Source: Hypericum androsaemum
Taxonomy: Eukaryota > Streptophyta > Magnoliopsida > Malpighiales > Hypericaceae
NCBI GenBank assembly: GCA_963995505.1
Contig: OZ023187.1
Coordinates: forward strand, 18,452,584 to 18,516,583
DNA: 64,000 bases
Direction: 5' to 3'
The stretch's first letter is position 1; the number at the start of each line of letters is the position of its first letter. Below are positions 1 through 10,230 of this stretch, piece after piece. The notes under the pieces were generated by a model that did not search any database, was not told the DNA's origin, and saw nothing but the letters and a program-made list of their open reading frames with translations. Made by a program: the position numbers and the translations under genes.

Positions 1-1063
1 ACTGGGGTCTAAGCCAAAAAAAAAATCTTTTAATCCTATATGTTAGGATAGTCTAGAACTCCTATGCAACATAATTTTCTATTTTGTATTGACTCGTTAT
101 ATGTCCTCTTATAAATACGAGATTAGTGATTAGTAATTAAATCTAATATATAACTTTGGTTTGTGTATTTCTTGTAATATATCATTATATGATAATAATT
201 GTCTCATTAGGGATGAGAATGGATAAAATAGGATAAGGGTTGGTAGGTTGAAAATTCATATTCTAGATGTAAGATTTAGTAGATCATGTGGTAAGAATCG
301 ACTCTCAGATATTACAATGTTTGCGACACGTCGAGATTTATCAGATCTAGGCCCATATTTGCTAAATCCAACATTTCCAGAGCTTGTTGTAGTGGTAGTT
401 AAAATATAGTTGATCATAAACGAGATTAATAAAGTAATATATAATCCATTATTCATATTAATTGCAACTGATTCAATGAAAAAAGTAACAAAAAATAGTC
501 ATACTCGGATACAATTTCTGCTAAAATGAAATATCCCCTATTTGAACAATCCGAGTTGGAATTTTTTTAAATAAATATATCAGTAGGCCACCCGGATTCT
601 CGATCTGACCAGCGAGGAAAGAGAGGAGAGAAATAAAAGAGAAGAAAATTGAAGATGTTTCAAAAAATTATTATTTTAAAATTATATAGAATAACTATAT
701 AATGATTATTTAATAACTATTAGTGACCGTAATCGGACAAGATGAGCATGGACTTAAATTTTTAAAGTACCCTAGTTTAGTAATCAGCCAAAAGTTTCAG
801 GGTAATAAAAGGAGGGAAATTGGTGCTCAAGTTGGACCTCAAAAGCCCATCTTGGTTTCCAATTTTCGACAATCTTTACCATTCTTTAAGCCCATTGGGC
901 TATTACCGTTATTTTTTCCCTCCGGAGACAGTTTCACATTTTACATAATTTTCTGAAAGCTGGTAAATAATTAACTCATAATAAAACATAATTTTTCTCT
1001 ATAACAAACTTCAAAAATACAAAAAAAAAAGAAAAGTACTTCCAAACAAATTTGAAAATGTCA
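1..1063. other. AT-rich intergenic stretch, no gene seen
   Basis: This lies beyond the 3' end of the RLP pseudogene. It is AT-rich with short homopolymer runs. The short open frames here (66-77 codons) have no domain-like composition and no splice context. I recognise no repeat. Confidence 0.6.
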
Positions 1064-2659
1064 TCAAAACAACAACAAAATACATAATGGCAGTATCAAC
1101 CTGTCGACCATCCTGGCGAACCAGAGTGGTTCTCCTGATATGAACACCATGTATGCAATGGACAATCCAATGACCAATCCGGAACCGTATCCCATTCCTG
1201 CAGCTTTCCAATTCCAGTCCGAGGAAGAATCATCTTCGGTCGTTGGAGTTGATCCAGGTGCCGGGGGAGCATCATCACCATTTCCGCCGCAAGTCCTCAT
1301 CAATGGAAGTCCACACAATCCAGGATCCCCCATGTACGAGTAGTTGCCAAAAGCACCGAACTGTTTTCCCTGAGGTATTGGCCCTTCAAGTTGATAATTA
1401 CACGAAAGGTTTAGTACTTCCAGGAAATTCAAACCTGTCAACTCCTCAAGAATTTTTCCTGTCAAGTTGTTGAAGGACCCTTCCGTCACGTACCACCACC
1501 ATGAGCCGACTCAGTAGACTCGAAGTCCTAGACCCGTTTTGCCTCTACTACTCCGTCCTTGAATATTATTGTTGTTCAAATCAATGATGCCTAAGGTTGT
1601 GGATTTGAATCCGGGAATTTCGCCACCGAGTTGGTTAAAGCTGAGTAACAAGGTGCCTAAAGATGGAAGAGAAAAAATGGAAGGAGGGATACTGCCATTG
1701 AGTAAGGGTTAGTTCTATAAGAACGGAAAATCCATTGATTCGGTTGTGAAGAGGACCAAAGAGTTTGTTAAAAGAGAGGGTCAGGTATTCAAGTTGCTCC
1801 AACTCAAAGATTGATGGTGGAATCTGGCCTGTCAAGAAATTACCTGAAAGATCTAATGTAGATATCCTGGTAAAGTTTTGGAAAATATCCGGTATGTGGC
1901 CCGTGAGGTTGTTTGATGAGAGGTATAAATCGGTGAGCAGCTTCAGGTTTGCTAGAGATGAGGAAATTAGACCTGTGAGCTGGTTGAAACCAAGATTCAA
2001 GTAAGTGATTCTTGAGAGGTTACCAAGTGAAGTTGGAATCGGCCCTGTATAAGAACTGTAACTGAGATCCATGTAGATCAGGATCCGGGTCGAGGTTGGT
2101 ATGTTTTCGGAGAATCCTGTCTAACAGAGATCCAAAATCCTGAGAGGACTGCTCCAATTGAACATGGAAGGGACACACCATTGAGGCCAGTACTATCTTG
2201 AAGCAGCAGCTTCTCAAGATTCGGCAAGCAGAAAATCTCCTATGGAAAATTTCCTACCAAATAACAGTGAAGCAGGCTCATAGATTTCAATGAAGATGAG
2301 AAATTCCTGAACGAATCAACAGCAATAGATGACAGATTCATCGAGTCCAGGATCAGATCACTCAATTGCGTCAGGTTTTGTACAAGCATCTTGAAACTCT
2401 GTCTTCCAAACACAAGCTCGTAATTTTGCGAAAGATCAAGTGAAATCAGCTTGGAAAGATGAGACAAACCAGGTGAGACGGATCAGAAAAAACCTGATGA
2501 GGAAAGATTAAAGTGCTCCAGACTAGCAAACTGACTGAAACCCGCTGAGACCGAAGAGCCACTGTGATCATTGTAAGCCAGACTGAGTCCTCGGAGATGC
2601 GAGAGACGGAACAGGGTGCTGTTTGGCTTGATGGTTCCAATAAGGCAACTAAAACCAAG

Positions 2660-2773
2660 TATAGAAATTTCCACATCCTACCCAAAATCTTAAGGTAGTG
2701 AGTATGTGGATCCTCCACCCATATAAACAGGCCTAATCTACTTGCAACTTTCGATGTGGAATTATCTCCAACA
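2660..2773 (-). repeat. 3' LTR of the TRIM-like element
   Basis: 114 bp, aligned end to end with 3137-3250. It adjoins TSD CCAAG at 2655-2659. Confidence 0.85.
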
Positions 2774-3136
2774 CGCCCTCTCAAACGAAGCCCATCGGGC
2801 TGAAGTTTGCACGGGCTTCGCACTGCCTCTCGTGTTTTCAAAGGCGGGCCGTGTGAATACAACAGGCCATGGGCTCTCAGAGCAATTGGCTCTGATACCA
2901 TATAGGAATTTCCATATCCTACCCAAAACCTATAGGAGGACGTTTTTCTTTGATTTTTATTGAGGCTGCCTTCGCACAACCGGCACAGGGTATTCATAGC
3001 TGCTGGTCTCGACCGATTCACTAGAATGGTTGGAGCAACAGGAGCTCCTGCTCTCCCTACAAGCTGATGTTGGTTGTTGGCTAGGCTCAACTTGAACCAC
3101 CGGGCTTACCCATTTTTAGATCATGCCTCCGTACCA

Positions 3137-3250
3137 TATAGGAATTTCCATATCTTACCCAAAACCTTAAGGTAGTGAGTAGATGGATCCTTCACCCTTA
3201 TAAACAGACCCAATCCACTTGCAACTTCTGATGTGGGATTATCTCCAACA
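3137..3250 (-). repeat. 5' LTR of the TRIM-like element
   Basis: 114 bp, the mate of 2660-2773, with TSD CCAAG at 3251-3255. The sequence next to it (TGGTACGGAGGC) is a decayed primer-binding site. Confidence 0.85.
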
Positions 3251-3555
3251 CCAAGATCAAGGCCTGTCACCATGCCAGTGAGCTTGTCACAGGTAACATC
3301 GTTCCATAAGAAGCAATCAACGCCGGCCTTCCAGGATTCTGTCTTCGGATTGAACTCGTCCGGATTGATGTACTCAAAGTTGGTGATCATGATAGAGCAA
3401 TCAGTGTCTAATGTGTTCTTGAATTGCAGTAGTGGATGGCTCTCTGTGGGATGGCAGGAGGGTGGTGGTGTTGAAATTTCAGAGAGTGAATTCAGAAAAT
3501 TGAAGGACAAGAAGAGGAGTCTTAGAGCCTGGAATTGCCATAGGATACGATCCAT

Positions 3556-4993
3556 TTTTTGTGTAGTTTAGAGGATGGATGATTAATTTGCAGGGACATG
3601 AGCCACCTAGAGGTATTAATAAAACGGGCTTTACACCCAAAAAAAATAATAATAAAATGGGCTGCCAAAAAGCCGCTTGTTGATACTATTGGTATATGTA
3701 ATGGGTCGACTATTTTAAATTCGAGTTAGATAAATATTTGATATGCTGTCAAAATTTGGCTTGAAATCGAGACGTTAAGTTAGAACAACTCGTTTATGAA
3801 AAGTTTGTTGGTTGCGTTACTTAATACATTGTCGATACTACTTGTTATTTAATAGTAGGGTATTTTATATTCAAGTCGGGTAAAATTTTAGAATGATGTC
3901 AAAGCTTGGCTCGAACTCGAGACGTTAAGTTAGAAGTTAGAACAACTTGTTTGTCGGATAGGTTTGATACATTTTTTTTGTTTATACAACCTGGCGAAAG
4001 TTTCACTGTACTAATTCAAGTTTGAGTCAAGTGAGACCTTGGAAAAATATCAAAACTCTCCGAACAAGTATTAAACACCGTTGCTATTCCGTCATCCGTT
4101 GAACTAAATGATTATTGGTTACTTGGAAAAATAAAGACTTCCCATATTCCACGGGCGGCCGAGTTTCAATTTTAATAAGAGCTGGAAGCAAGAATCATGA
4201 CGGGGAAGACGAGATGGAGGAGAAGTGCAATAAGAAATTCGAAGAATAATGATCTGCCAACTACCTACACCAGTTTATTTCATTGATATGCGTACCGATA
4301 GCAAAACAGTACAATTTTAATTATGAGAAGATGGTCAATCTGTATCAGAATATCGTACAGGAACAAAAAAATGTAAGTCAAATGAGAAAGAGTATCAATA
4401 GAATTTACAACCTTTTTTATGTTGGTCTGGTGGGAACGATATTCGAATTCCTTTTTTTTTTATTCGGATTCGTATAATATTATATCCTGAATTATTACTT
4501 GAAATGATACAGGATTACATGGGGCCCACCATCCTCCTCCTGCGCTCGATGGCGGTCCTTTTGTTGTTGGGGCCCACAATTGTCACGATGAGCCTCTTCT
4601 TCCTGGTGGAGAAAGGATGGGAGAGTTGGTTGCTGGATGATAAAGCAAATAATGGTCGCATCGTTGACGGACTTCGTATCACAAAAATCTTTCAAATTTG
4701 GCACAAAATAAACGATGTTCGCCCATTGTTGACGGAATACTTTCGACGATGTGGTATTCTCTAACACAATTCCTCAAAAAAATGGAAAAATACATATTGT
4801 TAAGATTCCTTAAAGTGAGAAAAATACATCTTGTTCAATTTCTCAAAAGAAATTTTATTTTAAAAAAAGGAACGCAAAGCATCAATGGAAATAATACCAT
4901 TATAAAAATCATCTCGTAATATGATCGACAATGTTGAATAACAGAGTTAAAAATAATAAGACTGAAGACCTTGCTGAAGTTTTCTGCTGGAAG
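3556..4993. other. Intergenic DNA upstream of the RLP pseudogene
   Basis: No gene recognised. Two diverged copies of a roughly 100-bp block (about 3700-3805 and 3850-3960, sharing GAGACGTTAAGTTAGAA) form an imperfect tandem repeat. A 20-bp LINE-tail-like insertion lies at 3631-3650. Open frames at 4283-4477 and 4504-4764 have no recognisable domain and I do not call them genes. Confidence 0.5.
3618..3663 (+). mobile_element. Micro-insertion resembling a bare LINE poly(A) tail
   Basis: A 20-bp piece at 3631-3650 (TTACACCC followed by an A-rich run) is flanked by 13-bp direct repeats AATAAAAyGGGCT at 3618-3630 and 3651-3663 (one mismatch). The insert resembles the 3' tail of the LINE ending at 11687. 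Confidence 0.5.
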
Positions 4994-5094
4994 TCCCGTA
5001 GCTTTGATTAAGTTGGGTGTTGGTGGCAAATTTACTGATTCGGTGTTGGTGGCAAATGAGATCATTCGCTTCTTGAAAGATAACAGGAAAAAGG

Positions 5095-7667
5095 CTGCTA
5101 TTAACATTGTGTGGGAGCGAGGCGAATCCCTAATCCCTCTCCGACCCAAATCCCTTCTCCCCCCTTCTAGCACCTTCTTCCCTATCTCCGCTCTATTTCC
5201 CCCAAATCTCCAAGTTGCTTCCACTCTTCCTTGACCTAGCCTCCCCTTCCCAGATCTCACCGCCGCCCCTCATCTCCTTGTTGGGGGGTGGCGGTGGTGC
5301 TCCATTTCCCCCTTCTCATTTACCTCTTCCCCCTCCATGACGGCCATCATCTCGGTTTTTGTCGATAATCTTCCCTCTGGTTGGAGCTCAGGCTCCTTTC
5401 GCGATTTTTTCTCCCAACATTGCTCCGTCGTGGATACCTACGTCGCTAGCAAGAGATCGAAGAGAAACTGAAGGTTTGGATTCGTTAGGGTTCTAAGCCC
5501 TGAAGTTGCAGATTCGTTAATCCTCAAGATTAACGGCTCCTGGGTGGATCGGAAGTGGCTTTTCCTGACTAAGGCGAAGTTCGCTCGGGGCGGGGTTAAG
5601 CAGAAGGAGCCTACTCGGCCGTCTCTTGATAAAGCTCCTCCTCGACTGGCCCAGTCGGTGAGTAATGAAGTTTCCTTTTCTGCTGCTGTTGGCGTTAAGT
5701 GCCCTGTGGATACCGGGACGTCCGGTGGTCTAGATGCAGTCCCTGCGGAAGTCGTGTACGTACCGCCGGAGGAGTCTCCGGATGGGTGGCTCGAGCGTTG
5801 CTTGGTGGCGACCCTGTTTGACCCAAGTAAATCAAGGTGCATTTCCCATGACCTCTCGAAGTTTGGTGTCCAGTGATTTAAAGTTTGTGAGCTCGAAGGA
5901 GATGAGGTCTTAATCTCTTTCGAATCGGCTGAGCTCGTGATGGTATGGTGCGACAAGCTAAAGCCATTCTTCAAGGTTATCGAGCCGTGGTCGGCCAGCT
6001 TTCGGGCTTCCACTCGAAATGTTTGGCTTCAAATATGCGATATCCCTCTTCATGTCTGGACTGGCCCTTTTCTTGAATGGTTTATCTCTTCGATGGGTGA
6101 TTTTAAAGCGGTTCATAATCTTACCTCTAGCCATCAGCGCCTGGATGTCGCCTATGTTCTTATTTCCTCTCCAATTATGGAGTTCATCAACCGTTCCTTC
6201 AATCTTAGAATTGGGCATGATTTGTTCTTTATTCGTGTGGAGGAATTACTCTCCAATGTGGATGGTCTCAAGTCAGGTGGTTTTTTGGATGCTGAGGTTG
6301 AGGACTTTGGCGGCTATATGGAGCCCGATGTTCCCCTGGGTTGCTCCCCTTTTAGTGCGGTACCTTCGATTGAAGTGGCAAGTCCGACGTGTTCGGCTAA
6401 TATGGAAGTTATGCTTCATCGTCCAGCATCTTATGCACTTGTTGAGCAGTGTTCTGCTGCTTCAAGTGATGCAGCAGCTGCACTTCAGGTTGACTGTGTT
6501 GGGCAAGAGGAGGAGTCTACTGCTGCAGCTATTCTTGAGGTTGGACCGCAACCTCTGTCTGCAGGGGAGGTTGTGAGGTGTCTGGCTGCCGATTATTTGG
6601 GCGAGTCTGATGGGGAATCACAATCAGTTTTCAGAGCTTGTGGGGCTAATTTACCTATTTTAGTTCCTGCTTTTGGCCTTTGCGAAGAGATGCCCTCAGT
6701 TGTGCGGCATCATGCTGCTTCTGACTTGGTGCATGTTGGGACGTCCCCCGTTGATGAGGATGTTTTGTGCGAGGTTGATCCCCCATCTGTAGATGGGAGG
6801 ACATCTGATACTATGGTTGCCGATGCTGGTGAGGATCTTACTGCTGTGGTGGAGGCCAAGAGTTTGCAAGGGAGTTTGGCTGTTGCAATTGTTGGTAAGG
6901 TACCTGCTACTATAGTGGAGGCCGTGGTTTTGGAAGGGGGGTTAGCTGTTGTAACTCCCTCTGTCGTTAACATTCTATCCACTAATGATATCCCGGCCCA
7001 AGAGCATGAAGTACTCGCTACACCTGTAGAGGTTCAGGATGCTTTGGCTACTGTGGATCTTTTCGATGTTCCCGTCCTTGCTTCTGTTGCGGTTGAGGAT
7101 CAACATTTGTTCCCCAATGCTATTCTGCTCTCCTTGCCCGCTCCCCTGGTGACTTTGACACGATCAAGTACCCAAAAAAGAAAGCTCACCAACAAAGCAA
7201 TGACCCTTCAGAAGATTCTGTTACGTAAGGTAAAGATTAAACCACCGTCCTTGCCTTCTCTGCCTTCCGTTCTAGATCCTGCAGTTCCGGTGGTCAGGGA
7301 TGATGCGCGTGCTGAGGAGCAAGTGACGGAGGCTTTAAACACTGCCTTGCTAGTAGGTCTCACTTTGGCGGAAGACTACTCAACGACTCTTCTACGATTC
7401 AAGGAATCGGCGTGCAGAGACCGAGCCAAGCGCTTTGACCCTCCTTGATGTTTGGCCATGATTTCATCATGCACCTAGGAGTTTTGGGGGAATTCTTCTA
7501 GGGCTTAAACTGTGGATTTTTATTTGGTGTGTACTAGATAGTATTTATTACCGTTTAGTCTTGATAGACGTTTATCTAGTACCTAAGGAGTTGTATTTCG
7601 ATACAGTTTGGTGTAATTCTCTGGTGTTTTTTTGTGATGCAATACAAATTTTACCTTTCAAAAAAAG
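5095..7667 (+). mobile_element. ORF1-only LINE (HAL1-like), full-length copy
   Basis: 2573 bp with a perfect 10-bp TSD, AGGAAAAAGG, at 5085-5094 and 7668-7677, inserted within the RT frame of the host LINE. It has a GC-rich, pyrimidine-rich 5' leader (5095-5336), one long ORF1 (5337-7448), a 3' UTR of about 200 bp and a short A tail (7660-7666). There is no endonuclease or RT reading frame. A second, 5'-truncated copy with the same ORF and same 3' end lies at 12291-14373, so the ORF1-only structure is a family trait and not a one-off deletion. Confidence 0.8.
5337..7448 (+). pseudogene. LINE ORF1-type protein, RRM plus DUF4283, with two nonsense codons
   Basis: A single frame of about 700 codons from ATG 5337 to TGA 7448, broken by TGA at 5469 and at 5874. 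The N-terminus resembles an RNA-recognition motif: RNP2-like SVFVDNLPSGW (residues 6-16) and RNP1-like RFGFVRVLSP (46-55). Residues about 180-300 match the plant LINE DUF4283 domain (KPFFKVIEPWS, RNVWLQICDIPLHVW, GDFKAVHN, RLDVAYVLI). The rest is a long acidic, low-complexity Val/Ala/Glu-rich region ending in a basic patch (KRKLTNKAMTLQKILLRKVKIK). ORF1 proteins of this type bind the element RNA and act as chaperones in the RNP. The second copy has CGA where this one has TGA at 5874, so that stop is a decay mutation. Any start downstream of the stops would be secondary. Confidence 0.75.
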
Positions 7668-8277
7668 AGGAAAAAGGTTTCTTTGATTAAATTGGATTTC
7701 AAAAAGGCATTTGATTCTCTAGATTGGGAATATCTAAATGAAGTTATGCAGGCAATTGGATTTGGAATTAAATGGAGGAGCTGGATTTTGGCATGTGTAT
7801 CAAGTGCTTCCTCTTCCGTGTTAGTAAATGGCTCTCCAACAAGTCTTTTCAAGCATCATCGTTGTCTAAGACAAGGAGACCCGTTGTCTCCATTCCTATT
7901 CAACATTGCTGCTAAAAGGTTGCGTGTTCTGATTAACAGACAGCTGATCTGAATCTGATACGTAGAATTGAAATCCCAGGATGTCAGCATAAGGTTAATC
8001 CACTTCTTTTCTCAATGATGGACAGGGAGAGCTTAGAAAATTTAAGATCTCTGATTATCATTTTTGGGATGTCTTCTGGTCTGCGCATCAATCCTGCTAA
8101 AATTGCTTTGATTGGTATCAATGGTTCTGAAGATGATATGCAAGCTGCTTCTGCACAATGGGGATGCAAGAGTGCTAATCAACTATCTAGGACTTCCCTT
8201 GGGTGAAAATATGAAAAGATTAAACACTTGGAAACCAGTCTTAAATTGCTTTGATCAGCAATTAGCTTTATGGAAAG

Positions 8278-8556
8278 TGTTGGGATGGCGAGAAATAGGA
8301 AAGTCTTTCTATTCCTATTCCTATTCTGACTAGGTTTTGGACTCTTAATCCGACCTAGATAAGTTACTTGTACACCAAGGGTTTGTTTGTATATAAAGAC
8401 ATGTTACCCTAAGTTTTTTGTAAGGCTTTGTGGCTTGTACCCATCAATAAAAGTTCTCCTTTCTCTCCGTTGACGTAGGCATTAGGCCGAACCAAGTTAT
8501 CTCTTGCGTCTGTGTTCTATGCACGTTTTGTTCTCTAAGTTGCTGAATTCCTAACA
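8278..8556 (+). repeat. 5' LTR of the nested Copia element
   Basis: 279 bp ending CTAACA. A TATA-like TATATAAAG occurs near 8391, with an AATAAAAG signal near 8447. Confidence 0.85.
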
Positions 8557-8582
8557 AGTGATATCAGAGCTAAGGTTGGAGG

Positions 8583-9746
8583 ATGTCGAATCACAGCACA
8601 AAATTTGCTCTTGTGAAGTTCGATGGTTCATTGAATTTTGGGTTATGGCAAAGGCGTGTCAGGGATCTCCTCGTGCAGCAAGGGATGGTTATCGCGCTCT
8701 CGGAGAAGAAGTCCGAGAAGATGGAGGAGCAAGAGTGGAAGGAGATGGAGGCTAAGGCAGTAGCAAAGATTCGCTTGTGCTTGGCGGATGATGAGGAGCC
8801 ACCAGCTGGGTTGTTGAAGAGGATCCAGGTCTAAGTCAAAGAAGTTTAATGGAAGTGGTTTCAAGTGCGGAGAAGGGCACATGAAGGGGACTATCCATGA
8901 TGAACTAGGGATCAAGACAACGAGGAGGGATCGGCATCCACAACCATGGCCACATATTCAGACGGGTCGGATGGTGACTGGCTTTCTGTCTTATCAAGTC
9001 CAATGCATCCTGGTAATCTCTTTTCATTAGGGACCTTGGATTATAACAGTGATAGTTATAAAGGTATGCTAATGAAGGTGGAGAAGGATGCGATGGTAGG
9101 GATGAAGGGTGAAAGAAAATACCTACAGGTTAGTGGGGAATATTATTGTATGTGGAGTCACATCAATAGGTCTAATGAAGTGGGAAAAAGATCAGGTCAT
9201 ATGAGGTTTGTTCGTATGAGGGAGCAAAGGCTTGACATGGATGGTTTGAGTGTAGTTGGGATTCGCGAAGACATGGATAGCAAGCTATGGTTGTTTCGTG
9301 GAGGCATGGTTGGCAAGGAACCATGGTTGTCTCAGAGATGCATGGTTAGCTGGGCCCTGCCATGGTTGTCTAAAGGGACATGCACGTCAAAGGTGTTGGG
9401 TAGGTTTTACATGGGGAATGCGAAGCCGTTGGTAGCACCACGGGCGAATCAGGTATCTCACTCAAGGCCGAACGGTGGAGTTCGTGGCATGTCGAGGGTT
9501 CTACTTGGTGGAACAAAAGGTTTCCCTTTGTATGCTATGGCGAGTAGCATTGGTTTGAGGAAAAAAGGTCCAACAAAAGAGCGGTTCGAGGTTGCGGAGT
9601 ATAGGGCTGATCGAAAAATAGAGGGTACGTCTATTGGTCGCAAGGTTGCTTCAGAAAGTGGACTCGCTAGTTGGGGTTCGATGGAGGTTGGAGGAAATAG
9701 GCCAAGCAAGCTTAGAAGCTCGAGTTTGGGGGCTGGCTCCAAGTGA
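8583..9746 (+). pseudogene. Copia gag / pre-integrase remnant
   Basis: The frame at 8583-8834 gives 83 residues of a Copia gag N-terminus (KFDGSLNFGLWQRRVRDLL, then MEEQEWKEMEAKAVAKIRL). A decayed knuckle (FKCGEGHMKG) follows near 8860. The 266-codon frame at 8946-9746 starts within a segment resembling the pre-integrase region (NLFSLGTLDYNSDSYKG) but degenerates into sequence with no recognisable domain. These are fossil parts of one polyprotein. The long second frame may be open by chance, since GGTTGT-type repeats fill it. Confidence 0.65.
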
Positions 9747-9948
9747 TTGAACAAAAGGTGAAGAGAAAGTTGAGATGGTCTTATTAATGCATTTATCTAT
9801 GGTCCAAGATAGAGTCGGTGGAGTCGAATTGGTTTTGCAAGATCTCATGGTTCTTCATGAGGCGGTGTTTTGTCAAGGTGGAGTTTGTTGAAGTTCGGGT
9901 GGAGCTTCATGGTTCTTCCACGAGATGATTTCTCGCCAAGGTGGAGAT

Positions 9949-10230
9949 TATTGGGATGGCGAGAAATAGGAAAGACTTATTTCCTATTTCTATTTCTATT
10001 CTGACTAGGTTTTGGACTCGTAATCTGACCTAGATAGGTTACTTATACACCAAGGGTTTGTCTCTATATAAAGACATGTTACCCTAGGTTTTTTGTATAC
10101 TTTGTGGCTCGAAAACTCATCAATAAAAGTTCTCCTTTCTCCCCGTGGATGTAGGCATTAGGCTGAACCACGTTATCTTTTGCGTCCATGTTCTTTGCGC
10201 GTTCGTTCTCTAGTTGCTGAATTTCTAACA
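9949..10230 (+). repeat. 3' LTR of the nested Copia element
   Basis: 282 bp, colinear with 8278-8556. Its first dinucleotide is TA, not TG. TSD GAAAG follows. Confidence 0.85.

Larger units (their letters stand above)
2660..3250 (-). mobile_element. TRIM/SMART-like miniature LTR retrotransposon inside the RLP pseudogene
   Basis: Two 114-bp terminal repeats (2660-2773 and 3137-3250) bound the element, which is flanked by a perfect 5-bp TSD, CCAAG, at 2655-2659 and 3251-3255. The paralogous RLP near 62815 shows the uninterrupted site. Read on the minus strand, repeats start TGTTGGAGATAA and end TTCTATA. A primer-binding site TGGTATCAGAGCC (initiator-Met type) is at 2888-2900. It abuts a third, truncated LTR tail at 2901-2931, so the interior is LTR-tail/internal duplicated. 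A purine tract GAGAGGGCG precedes the 3' LTR. There is no coding capacity, so it must have been mobilised in trans. Confidence 0.85.
1064..3555 (-). pseudogene. LRR receptor-like protein (RLP) pseudogene, interrupted by a small LTR element
   Basis: Remnant of a cell-surface receptor-like protein of the Cf/RLP type: signal peptide, extracellular leucine-rich repeats, one C-terminal membrane helix, no kinase. The N-terminus (3555 downwards) shows a hydrophobic leader starting MDRILWQFQ, then an LRR N-cap with a CHPTES motif and SWKAGVDCFLWNDVTCD. The usual Cys pair of the cap is broken (CF instead of CC as in the paralogue at 62.5 kb). A 591-bp element sits at 2660-3250. LRR coding resumes at 2659 in several frames, with in-frame stops near 2480 and 2235 and shifts near 2170 and 1640. 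Central LRRs are missing relative to a normal RLP of about 900 residues. The C-terminus (1489-1064) keeps the juxtamembrane GNYSYMGDPGLCGLPL, an acidic stretch and the helix GYGSGLVIGLSIAYMVF. Dead as a gene; homologous to the RLP at 62498. Confidence 0.85.
8278..10230 (+). mobile_element. Deleted, non-autonomous Ty1/copia element nested in the LINE
   Basis: 1953 bp with a perfect 5-bp TSD, GAAAG, at 8273-8277 and 10231-10235. LTRs of 279 and 282 bp start TGTTGGGATGGCGAG (TATTGGG in the 3' copy) and end CTAACA. The primer-binding site (GTGATATCAGAGC) follows the 5' LTR directly. A purine tract CCAAGGTGGAGA precedes the 3' LTR. The interior keeps only a gag start, a knuckle remnant and a piece of the GAG-pre-integrase region. 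Integrase, RT and RNase H are gone. A related truncated LTR lies near 46060-46316. Confidence 0.88.

Noticed and set aside
1140..1473. Open frames antisense to the RLP pseudogene (67 and 76 codons)
   Set aside because: They are shadows of the LRR/TM coding on the other strand, with no start context or domain.
4283..4767. Short frames of 64-90 codons on both strands between RLP and LINE
   Set aside because: Both strands are open at the same place, there is no recognisable domain, and one is hydrophobic only because of T-rich sequence.
9458..9848. Minus-strand frames of 98 and 65 codons in the deleted Copia element
   Set aside because: They lie antisense to element remnants and show no domain or promoter.
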